The notes beneath the pieces are model-generated. The model saw nothing but the letters and a program-made list of their open reading frames with translations. It was not told the DNA's origin and ran no database searches. From an uncultured Treponema sp. (GTDB lineage: Bacteria; Spirochaetota; Spirochaetia; Treponematales; Treponemataceae): a DNA stretch of 64,000 nt. Numbering within the stretch: position 1 is the stretch's first letter; the number at the start of each line of letters is the position of its first letter. A program made the translations under genes and the position numbers. The stretch is taken from NCBI GenBank assembly GCA_949299755.1, contig CASGBA010000012.1, forward strand, positions 1-64,000, in the 5' to 3' direction. Shown piece after piece: positions 16,539-23,027 of this stretch.

Positions 16539-16576
16539 GCGGATGGAAAAACCTGGATTTTCATCCGCTTTTTTAT
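16539..16576 (+). terminator. Terminator of the flavodoxin operon
   Basis: AGCGGATG then GAAAA pairs with TTTTCATCCGCT (one bulged G) around a loop of about 7 bases, followed by a run of T to 16576. Confidence 0.88.
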
Positions 16577-16584
16577 TTTTAAGT

Positions 16585-16613
16585 TGCACACTGTAAATTT
16601 ATATCATATAATT
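16585..16613 (+). promoter_or_regulatory. Promoter of the unknown gene at 16632
   Basis: TTGCAC (16585-16590), 17 bases, TATAAT (16608-16613). The short leader still contains CGGAGG at 16621-16626. Confidence 0.8.
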
Positions 16614-16631
16614 TCCACATCGGAGGATAGC

Positions 16632-17183
16632 ATGAAGGCAATGGATTTGTTTGAAGCGTATGCCCAGAGTAAACTTCCTATGGACGAGGGGTATATTGTA
16701 TCTTCATTTTTCAAGGAGGATTCCTCATACAGTATTTATGAGGTTGTTTCTTATTCCGCTGTAAAGGATATTTATTCAACATCGGACAGTCTCACATTTC
16801 AGACTAACGGAAAGAAAATTTTCATTCTTGTTGAACCGCCTTCTTATCACCAAAAAACAGTGGAACCCTATTGCAGAACAAAAGAATACATGGTGCCTTT
16901 CAGGTTCTCAGAAGCCCATAATGTGACCGCAAAAAACCAAATGAATATCTATTACAGTAAGGAACCACAGGAAGCGATTTCCGCTTTCACAGTATTCAAG
17001 CCGGAAGGGATAAACTTTGCCTTTTTGTTCTATGTCCGCGAAGATATTGCTGATTCTTTGGAAATTTTCTTTGCTAAAACACTGAACCAGGAAGCGGGGG
17101 TTCCACAAATAGATGCAAACAGGACAGCCAAAAAGCTTGCCGAACTCTGTGTGGAAAAGCTTGCCTGGATCACAGAAAAGTAA
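16632..17183 (+). CDS. Protein of unknown function
   Basis: ATG 16632 is chosen because CGGAGG lies 5 bases upstream and the promoter's -10 box would fall inside any longer frame. The 183-residue soluble protein has no signal peptide or membrane segment. It looks like a two-part alpha/beta protein with a central HNVTAKNQMNIYYSKEPQEAISAF region. I do not recognise a family. It has its own promoter and precedes an ATP-grasp gene by 28 bases, so a shared transcript is likely. Confidence 0.78.
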   Translation: MKAMDLFEAYAQSKLPMDEGYIVSSFFKEDSSYSIYEVVSYSAVKDIYSTSDSLTFQTNGKKIFILVEPPSYHQKTVEPYCRTKEYMVPFRFSEAHNVTAKNQMNIYYSKEPQEAISAFTVFKPEGINFAFLFYVREDIADSLEIFFAKTLNQEAGVPQIDANRTAKKLAELCVEKLAWITEK

Positions 17184-17211
17184 AGAAGGGAATTAAAGAT
17201 ATCCTGAAAAA

Positions 17212-18186
17212 ATGAAAATCCTCTGTGTATATGAACTCAAAACCAGGGATTGTGGTTGGGTTGAGTCTTTTTATCCCTGCCGCCGTTTTTTGGAGGAATT
17301 CTCTGCCCGTGGAGTACAAATAGAATTTTTATTCCCGGAAGAGGCTTGTAAATTTTTTAAGGAATCAAGGGCAGGATTCCGGAAGCAGGGAGAAAGGAAA
17401 AGTCTGTGCCTTTTCAGGGGGCCCGTACCTTTTCCGGTCATAAAATCCGCGGAAAAAGCGGGTTTTTTATGTATAAATACACCGGAATCCATAAAAAAAG
17501 CCTCTGACAAATTAATCTGCGCCAGTTTGTTTTCCAAGAACGGAATCCCTTCCCCGGATACCTTAAGCGCAAATAAAGCGATAAAAGGTTTGCCGCGGAA
17601 AATACCAGGAACCGGACAAAAACTCAGCTTCCCGGTTGTTATAAAACCCAGACACGGAAGCCGGGGCGAAAACATTTTCCTGGCAAAAAACATGGAAGAA
17701 ATGAAGGATTTTTTTAAAACCAAATCCTTGAAAAGCGGTGAAAATATAAATAAATCCCCGGCCCAGTATATAGCCCAGCAATTCGTGGAATATTCCTGTG
17801 GAAGGGATTTACGGGTGTTTTTTGCCGGTAAAAAAATCCTGGTCGCAGCGGAAAGGATTAATAAAGGGATAAACAGGGACAACGGAGAAATCAGATCAAA
17901 TATAAGCACAGGAGGCACATTCATTCCTTTGGGAAAGGACAGGGAAACAGCTCTTTTAAAATCAATAAAAGACGTAATGGAAAAAATTTATTCTGTTTCC
18001 GGACTTTTTTACGGCACAGCGGATTTTTTATTTAAAAATGAGCAGGAACTGCTATTATGTGAAATAAACTCTTCTCCAGGTTTTGAAGGGATGGAAAAAC
18101 AGATGGGAATAAATATAGCCGGAAAATTAGCGGAAGCTTTTATCCAAGCAGCTGCTTCAATTCCTGGATTTCAGCGGCCAGTTTAG
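17212..18186 (+). CDS. RimK-type ATP-grasp ligase
   Basis: The 324-residue protein has ATP-grasp features of the RimK/LysX group: VVIKPRHGSRGENIFLA (about 142-158, nucleotide-binding lysine and glycine loop), YIAQQFVEYSCGRDLRVFF, and the metal-binding close EINSSPGFEGME near 282-293. Such enzymes join an amine-containing compound to a carboxylate with ATP, in peptide, glutamate-tail or cofactor modification. The substrate is unknown. Its last 47 bases overlap the 3' end of the convergent AAA gene. Confidence 0.88.
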   Translation: MKILCVYELKTRDCGWVESFYPCRRFLEEFSARGVQIEFLFPEEACKFFKESRAGFRKQGERKSLCLFRGPVPFPVIKSAEKAGFLCINTPESIKKASDKLICASLFSKNGIPSPDTLSANKAIKGLPRKIPGTGQKLSFPVVIKPRHGSRGENIFLAKNMEEMKDFFKTKSLKSGENINKSPAQYIAQQFVEYSCGRDLRVFFAGKKILVAAERINKGINRDNGEIRSNISTGGTFIPLGKDRETALLKSIKDVMEKIYSVSGLFYGTADFLFKNEQELLLCEINSSPGFEGMEKQMGINIAGKLAEAFIQAAASIPGFQRPV

Positions 18187-19897
18187 ACCTGTCCATTTTC
18201 TGATATTTCTGAGGAACCATTTCCCGGCTCGTACATTCAAGTACCGCAACCAGATTTTGCAGCTCTATTTCATATGGATAAACAGGAGGGATAAAATCAG
18301 AAAGGGTTTGCTCAATATCTTCCTGGGTGACAATGGTACGATTATCCATGGTGGCATTCATTTTGGCCCTAACTAAAATCGCTTCAATGTCAGCCCCGGA
18401 CACTTCCATTTTAAAATTTTTGAAAATATCAGTGACAGGGAAATCCTTCACTTTCAAATCAAGTTTTCTTTTAAGGGTTTTAAATAAATCTATCTTAGCC
18501 TCAATGGTCTCAGGATAAAAAAGAGCCAGATGTTCTTCAGCCCTTCCCTGCCGTTTCAAGTCTACCGGCAGAAGATCAGGACGGCACGTGATTAAAAACC
18601 AGATTATTTTACCCCGGTATTCCGTATCACCCATGAAATTGGCTATCTGGGCAAAAATTCTTCCTTCGGAAACAGAATCCTCCGCTGACTGCCTGTCTCC
18701 TAAAAAAGCATCGGCTTCGTCTATCATCACAGCCACGGGAGCCATTGCCTTCAGAATATTCATGGCTTTTTCCAAATTGGATTCCGCCGCACCGCCCCAT
18801 TGGGAACGGAAATTCTGCAGTTTCACCATAGGAACACCTATTTCCCCGGCAAAGGCTGAGACGATGAAAGTCTTTCCTGTTCCAACGGGACCGGCTATCA
18901 GATACCCCATCGGAAGAACATCGGCCCGGCCCATCTTTATGGCCTTCGCTGCGCTAAGGAAACGCCTTTTTACAAAGGCGTGACCGGCAACAAAGGAAAG
19001 GTCATGATCCGTGTTTACGAATTCCAAAAGACCAGCAGCTTCATTTTCGATAATCTCCCTTTTCCTGTCCCGTAAATAAGAAAGGGTTATTTCCCTACCC
19101 TCCTGCCAGGATTCCAAAGCAAGCTGGTGTAAATTCAACAAATTCAAGCCGGAAGTAAGAGCGCCCATACGTTCCGGATTAAGTCCCCGTTCCAAAAGCA
19201 ACTGGTCATTCTCAAGAAGGTATGTCAGGAACTGGGTTCTAACGGATTTATCCGGAAAAGGAACCGAGACTTTCACTGTGGAAGGAGCGGTGGAAAGCCT
19301 GGGATTAATGTCAGAAAGGTTCTCTGTAAGCATTATTATTGAAATATCACCCTTGGTGAATTGGGGTTCATGGGACCACCGATTCAACGTGACAAGACAA
19401 TACCGGTCTGCTTCGCTTAATGAACCTATTTCACCGGCAGGAATTATGGTTTCAGCGTAATCAATAATCAAAACAATACGGCAATTATTCTGCTCCTGTA
19501 TGTTGAAAGCAAAATACCGCTCCAAAAAATCAAAGGCTTTTTGAGGGTCCCGGGAAAAGAAATCCGAAGGATTTACGGATGGATAGCGGGATGTCATCAC
19601 TTTCAGATATTCATCCTGCATTGAGGACATACAAAAGGTAATCCCGCTGGATTTGTCGAAATATACGATTATATCCCTGTTGCCGAACAGAACTTCAGAA
19701 ATATAGTCCTGGATTTTCATAAAGGTGAATTGCCCCTCGTTTACCTTGTGGGGCAGAAAATCCCTGATATTCCCATGGACAAAATACAGGTTGGCTGTTT
19801 TTGAACAATATTTTACCGAAAGCTCCTGAGCCCATGATGTTAAAACATTTATATATTCTTGGTTGATTTTAATCAGCTGTGTTTGAAATTCTTTCAT
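18140..19897 (-). CDS. Tandem AAA-type ATPase with degenerate first module
   Basis: ATG 19897 has GAGG upstream and a promoter just before it. The product is 585 residues. The second half is a full AAA module: Walker A GPVGTGKT (about 336), Walker B VAVMIDEADAF (about 389) and a sensor/arginine region ITCRPDLL. The first half (about 1-270) follows the AAA layout with Walker-B-like RIVLIIDYAETI (about 136), but no Walker A is visible, so it is probably a nucleotide-free module. Such pairs resemble ring-forming unfoldases. The stop lies inside the convergent ATP-grasp gene. The partner is unknown. Confidence 0.87.
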   Translation of the reverse strand: MKEFQTQLIKINQEYINVLTSWAQELSVKYCSKTANLYFVHGNIRDFLPHKVNEGQFTFMKIQDYISEVLFGNRDIIVYFDKSSGITFCMSSMQDEYLKVMTSRYPSVNPSDFFSRDPQKAFDFLERYFAFNIQEQNNCRIVLIIDYAETIIPAGEIGSLSEADRYCLVTLNRWSHEPQFTKGDISIIMLTENLSDINPRLSTAPSTVKVSVPFPDKSVRTQFLTYLLENDQLLLERGLNPERMGALTSGLNLLNLHQLALESWQEGREITLSYLRDRKREIIENEAAGLLEFVNTDHDLSFVAGHAFVKRRFLSAAKAIKMGRADVLPMGYLIAGPVGTGKTFIVSAFAGEIGVPMVKLQNFRSQWGGAAESNLEKAMNILKAMAPVAVMIDEADAFLGDRQSAEDSVSEGRIFAQIANFMGDTEYRGKIIWFLITCRPDLLPVDLKRQGRAEEHLALFYPETIEAKIDLFKTLKRKLDLKVKDFPVTDIFKNFKMEVSGADIEAILVRAKMNATMDNRTIVTQEDIEQTLSDFIPPVYPYEIELQNLVAVLECTSREMVPQKYQKMDRSKLAAEIQELKQLLG

Positions 19898-19917
19898 TTT
19901 ATTCCTCACCCGAATAA

Positions 19918-19946
19918 ATATTAGCACTTCTATATCCAGGACACAA
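19918..19946 (-). promoter_or_regulatory. Promoter of the AAA gene
   Basis: On the minus strand TTGTGT (19946-19941), 17 bases, TAATAT (19923-19918). The start codon is at 19897, with GAGG in the short leader. Confidence 0.65.
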
Positions 19947-20017
19947 CAACAAAACCCTTGCTTTTTCGTTTTTTTTATAGTATTTTGGAATTCCAGGGCA
20001 AAACAATGCCCGGAACA

Positions 20018-20036
20018 GAATTTGCGTCGCAAATTC
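20018..20036. promoter_or_regulatory. 19-bp palindrome between AAA and ferredoxin genes
   Basis: GAATTTGCGTCGCAAATTC has 9-bp arms around one central base. It lies about 70-90 bases from both divergent promoters and looks like a dimeric-repressor operator or a small cruciform. No T-run follows it, so it is not a typical terminator. Confidence 0.5.
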
Positions 20037-20102
20037 ATATATTTTTTGTCGCGCATTGCTGCCGGAACAGGCGGAATCCCGCTGGCTATAACGGCTAATG
20101 CG

Positions 20103-20108
20103 TATAAT
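20103..20108 (+). promoter_or_regulatory. Possible -10 box of the ferredoxin gene
   Basis: TATAAT at 20103-20108 would start transcription near 20115, between it and the ATG at 20125. No convincing -35 lies 16-18 bases upstream, so an activator or an atypical promoter may be involved. Confidence 0.4.
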
Positions 20109-20124
20109 GATGGAGGAAAATACT

Positions 20125-20295
20125 ATGGCCTACAAAATCTCCGATGCCTGTGTAAACTGCGGAGCCTGCGAAGGTGAATGCCCCCAGGGAGCAATCAGCG
20201 AAAAAGACAACAAGCGCGTTATAGATGAAAACGCCTGCGTTGGATGCGGAGCCTGCGCCGCCGCCTGCCCCACAGAAGCAATTTCTGAGGCTTAA
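20125..20295 (+). CDS. 2[4Fe-4S] ferredoxin
   Basis: The 56-residue protein has two clostridial-type cluster motifs: CVNCGACEGECP and CVGCGACAAACP. The start is taken at ATG 20125 (MAYKISD), the standard ferredoxin N-terminus, with GGAGG about 8 bases upstream. Upstream in-frame ATGs at 20110 and 20098 would lie at or before the probable transcription start. It is the main low-potential electron carrier of anaerobes, working with pyruvate oxidoreductase or hydrogenase. It is monocistronic, with its own terminator. Confidence 0.97.
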   Translation: MAYKISDACVNCGACEGECPQGAISEKDNKRVIDENACVGCGACAAACPTEAISEA

Positions 20296-20312
20296 TAATT
20301 ACCAGCAAATAA

Positions 20313-20350
20313 ACTTGGCTTGTTCTTTCCAGTTCAAGCCAAGTATTTTT
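20313..20350 (+). terminator. Terminator of the ferredoxin gene
   Basis: ACTTGGCTTG (20313-20322) pairs perfectly with CAAGCCAAGT (20335-20344) over ten bases, followed by ATTTTT. Confidence 0.95.
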
Positions 20351-20370
20351 ACCCTTGTTTTCAAATTAAA

Positions 20371-20376
20371 TATTAT
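20371..20376 (+). promoter_or_regulatory. Possible -10 box of the membrane protein gene
   Basis: TATTAT ends 9 bases before ATG 20386, downstream of the ferredoxin terminator, and no Shine-Dalgarno precedes that ATG. The -35 region (TTTACC at 20348, 17-base spacer) is weak. Confidence 0.45.
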
Positions 20377-20385
20377 CACTTGTCA

Positions 20386-20826
20386 ATGTCTGTTTTTAAG
20401 CGGATTTTAAATGGTTACCGTTCCATTTTCGGCGGTATTTCCGGATTTATTTTACTACTCGGTTTTTGCACACTCATAGGTTTTCTTGTTTCCTATCCGG
20501 CATGGAAACTGGCGGAAACAAAACCAAGGATTTTTACAGCGGTTTTTCTTACAGCTGCCGGAATAATTGTGTTATTTTTCCTTATCAGATATTTTATTTT
20601 AGCCTGGAGGGCAAATCCGGGACTTTTTATATTGAAAACAGCCGGATTGGCGACCCTTCTGGCCGGATTTATCCTTTTTGTCTGGCAAACATATTCCAGA
20701 CGGCCGGTTTTTGCCTGCATTTTACTGGTAATTTCAGTTGTCGCCTACGGAATCATAAGGTTCGGTTTGGCGGGGACAAGGATAAAATCCAACCGGGAGG
20801 ATATTCCTGAAAAAAAATCCCTTTGA
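20386..20826 (+). CDS. Four-helix integral membrane protein of unknown function
   Basis: From ATG 20386 the product has 146 residues and four hydrophobic segments (about 14-36, 46-68, 78-100 and 104-124). The longer frame to 20320 would begin inside the ferredoxin terminator, so it is rejected. The N-terminus MSVFKRILNGYRSIFGGISGF and the closing basic/charged tail are cytoplasmic-looking. No family is recognised. It overlaps the LysM/M23 peptidase gene by 20 bases, so a role in cell-envelope work is plausible. Confidence 0.75.
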   Translation: MSVFKRILNGYRSIFGGISGFILLLGFCTLIGFLVSYPAWKLAETKPRIFTAVFLTAAGIIVLFFLIRYFILAWRANPGLFILKTAGLATLLAGFILFVWQTYSRRPVFACILLVISVVAYGIIRFGLAGTRIKSNREDIPEKKSL

Positions 20827-21775
20827 ACGCCAGGTAAGATATCCGGCCGGCCAAATACAGTTTCCACGTCTTTTTTTCTTTTTCATCATATTTTTATTTA
20901 TTCCAATTCAAAAAAACCATGGGGAAAATTTTTCCGCCAGACTGCCAAAAATCGAAAAACTAAACCACAGGGATCCTGTTTTCAGACAATACTCCGCAGA
21001 TGTAATAAATGCCAGAAAAACACTTGCGGCTGAAAAAACCCCTGAAGAAACCGCGGAGAATATTTCTTTTTATTCATATCTGGTGGGGGCGGAAGAAAAT
21101 ATTTTTTCCCTGGCGGCCAGATGCTCAGTACCCTATGAAAGCATTGCAACATTAAACAGGATAGAAAACGCCTCGGAAAACATAGAAGGGAAAAACCTGA
21201 TCCTTCCGTCCATGCCGGGCTTATATCTTCCGGAAAACCCTTCCTCTTCATTTGAAAAACTGCTGGAATCCAGCCTGGAATCTTCCAGCCGGAATCAGGA
21301 AATGATACAAATTAACGCGGGAGGAACCCGCTTTTTCTGCTTTCCAGGATTACAGCTGGACGGTACCACAAGAACCTTTTTCCTTATAAAAACCATGCGT
21401 TTTCCCCTGCCGGAAGGTATTTTAACCTCAAAATACGGCAGCAGACTTAATCCTGTAACCGGAAACAGAGTATTCCACAGGGGCATAGATTTGGCGGCTC
21501 CGGCAGGTACACCTGTCCTTGCCTGTGGGGACGGAAAGGTAACAGAAATCGGATACAGCAATATTTACGGAAATTACATAATAATAAGGCATTCAGGCGG
21601 AAGGGAGAGCCTTTACGGCCATTTAAGCGAAAAAAAAATAAAGTTGCATGATACCGTTAAATCAGGTACTATTATAGGGAGTGTAGGCTCTACAGGGCAA
21701 TCCACGGGACCTCATCTTCATTTTGAAATCCACGAGAATGGAATTCCAAAAAATCCAGAGGGTTTGCTTCGATAA
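20807..21775 (+). CDS. LysM-M23 peptidoglycan endopeptidase with a CTG start
   Basis: The frame carrying the peptidase extends upstream of its first GTG (21083) to 20807 with no ATG, GTG or TTG. GTG 21083 would cut a LysM domain (YLVGAEENIFSLAARCSVPYESIATLNRI). CTG at 20807 has GGGAGG exactly 6 bases upstream and yields KKNPFERQ followed by a hydrophobic stretch LFFFFIIFLFIPI, a proper signal or anchor. The resulting 322-residue protein has LysM (about 90-140) and an M23 domain with HRGID and PHLHFEI zinc ligands. It would cleave peptidoglycan cross-links in the periplasm. It overlaps the membrane gene by 20 bases. Confidence 0.82.
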   Translation: MKKNPFERQVRYPAGQIQFPRLFFFFIIFLFIPIQKNHGENFSARLPKIEKLNHRDPVFRQYSADVINARKTLAAEKTPEETAENISFYSYLVGAEENIFSLAARCSVPYESIATLNRIENASENIEGKNLILPSMPGLYLPENPSSSFEKLLESSLESSSRNQEMIQINAGGTRFFCFPGLQLDGTTRTFFLIKTMRFPLPEGILTSKYGSRLNPVTGNRVFHRGIDLAAPAGTPVLACGDGKVTEIGYSNIYGNYIIIRHSGGRESLYGHLSEKKIKLHDTVKSGTIIGSVGSTGQSTGPHLHFEIHENGIPKNPEGLLR

Positions 21776-21790
21776 CGGATAATTACGATT

Positions 21791-22822
21791 ATGAAAAAAA
21801 TATTCAAATTTCAAACCGTATTTTCAATAATATTCTCTTTTTTCCTTTTTTCAGGCATTTCACGACTCAATGGAGAGGATTTCCGTGTAACGAAAGCCCA
21901 AACAATCCGTTTCAGAAGCGTTAATCCTGAATCTGAAACAATAAATTTAGGGTACAATGACGGGGTTGCCCTTGTTTTACCCGATGATTTGACCTTTATA
22001 AAGGCAGTTGAATTTGAAATAAAAACCCCCAGGGAAGTTCTTCAATTTCCCGGTGGAATGGCTTATGGTATATATACAAACCTTTCTTCCCTTCCGGACG
22101 GAGAAATATTCGACTTCAGTGCGGAACAACTTTCAATTGAAATTTTACCTTCAAAAGTTACCTTTGTTCTCCAGCTTCCATTGAGGGAAAATCACGGCTT
22201 AAAATCAGATCCCTATGCGCTTGTAATGGCTCCCATTCGTCCGGAAGACAGTGCCTGGCTTTTTTTCAGGCTGTTTCCGGTTATGAAAGGAATGCCGGAA
22301 GAAGTTGAAAATGCGGTTTTCCCGGTTAAAATCAAACCGATTTTAATTGACGAGGGCGGTTTTAAGCTGAGCGTCAAATACACGGATTCTGTCCAACCGG
22401 GTTCCGGAGAGCAGAATCCAGGGGTAATCACCCCCAATGTGAGGATAGACGAAATTCCCGTGCAAAATCCAGGTAAAATACAGCTTTTATCCCCAGGAAG
22501 CCATCATCTGGCGGTATCCGCAGAAAATTACCGAACAGAAGTACGGGTTTTTACAGTCGAGCAAGCAAAAATCACAGAGGTGACAGTGGAAATGAAAGAC
22601 ACTGCCCCGACAGTTGTGTTTGCAGGACCGGACAACGCGGAAATTTTATTGGACGGTGAAAAAATAGACAATCCCAGGGAAAGCAGAAAGATAAAACCAG
22701 GAAAACATCTGGTGGTGTTTTCAGTGGGGGGTTATAAACTTCAAAAACAATTCACAGCTGAAGAGGGACGGGATTATTCAGTTTCAATGACGGTGGATGC
22801 CGAAATAGTTGAATTGGAATAG
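21791..22822 (+). CDS. Secreted protein with PEGA-like beta repeats
   Basis: The 343-residue product has a signal peptide (MKKIFKF then hydrophobic to about 28, SRLNGEDF). The N-terminal 180 residues are a beta-rich domain I do not recognise. The C-terminal part has two PEGA-like units (PVQNPGKIQLLSPGSHHLAVSAENYRTE and PDNAEILLDGEKI followed by KIKPGKHLVVFSVGGYKLQKQF). Such units bind or stack on cell-wall structures. It lies 15 bases after the M23 gene, in the same probable operon. There is no Shine-Dalgarno before the ATG. Confidence 0.78.
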   Translation: MKKIFKFQTVFSIIFSFFLFSGISRLNGEDFRVTKAQTIRFRSVNPESETINLGYNDGVALVLPDDLTFIKAVEFEIKTPREVLQFPGGMAYGIYTNLSSLPDGEIFDFSAEQLSIEILPSKVTFVLQLPLRENHGLKSDPYALVMAPIRPEDSAWLFFRLFPVMKGMPEEVENAVFPVKIKPILIDEGGFKLSVKYTDSVQPGSGEQNPGVITPNVRIDEIPVQNPGKIQLLSPGSHHLAVSAENYRTEVRVFTVEQAKITEVTVEMKDTAPTVVFAGPDNAEILLDGEKIDNPRESRKIKPGKHLVVFSVGGYKLQKQFTAEEGRDYSVSMTVDAEIVELE

Positions 22823-22875
22823 GAATCGGGAGGTTTTAGACAACAAAACAACGTTTTCGACTTAAGAAAAATCTT

Positions 22876-22983
22876 CCGCCCTCCGATAAATAAGTATCGG
22901 GCGATCAGGTTCCCTCCCACCCACTGGTCGTCCGATAGCCTGATGGGCGGGCCGGTATATCTTGTACCGGCTCTTTTTTTTTC
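22876..22983 (+). ncRNA. Structured RNA element ending in a terminator
   Basis: CCGCCC (22876-22881) pairs with GGGCGG (22945-22950) and closes a three-way junction. One arm is CCGATA-AATAAG-TATCGG (22883-22900). The other is ATCAGG (22904-22909) with CCTGAT (22939-22944), around a pyrimidine-rich 29-base loop. A second CCGATA (22932-22937) could take the TATCGG instead, giving a mutually exclusive fold. A terminator follows: GCCGGTA (22951-22957) with TACCGGC (22965-22971), then a T-rich tail. It could be a 3'-UTR element of the upstream gene, an independent small RNA or a riboswitch-like device. I recognise no known family. Confidence 0.6.
22951..22983 (+). terminator. Strong terminator before the PBP1A gene
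   Basis: Seven-bp stem GCCGGTA/TACCGGC with a 7-base loop, followed by TCTTTTTTTTTC. It ends the transcript of the M23/PEGA-like operon and the structured RNA above. Confidence 0.92.
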
Positions 22984-22991
22984 TTATACCG

Positions 22992-23020
22992 TTGTAACGT
23001 TGGGCTTAATGTTTTATTAT
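22992..23020 (+). promoter_or_regulatory. Promoter of the PBP1A gene
   Basis: TTGTAA (22992-22997), 17 bases, TATTAT (23015-23020). The start codon is 7 bases after the -10 box and has no Shine-Dalgarno, so the transcript would be leaderless. Confidence 0.7.
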
Positions 23021-23027
23021 ACGGATT

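Noticed and set aside
19898-20056. Longer N-terminus of the AAA protein
   Set aside because: It would include the promoter (19918-19946) and codes a cysteine/lysine-rich segment unlike the rest. ATG 19897 has a ribosome site.
22876-22983. Signal recognition particle RNA, 6S RNA or c-di-GMP riboswitch
   Set aside because: The SRP GGAAGG tetraloop signature, the 6S central bubble and the c-di-GMP aptamer motifs are not present.
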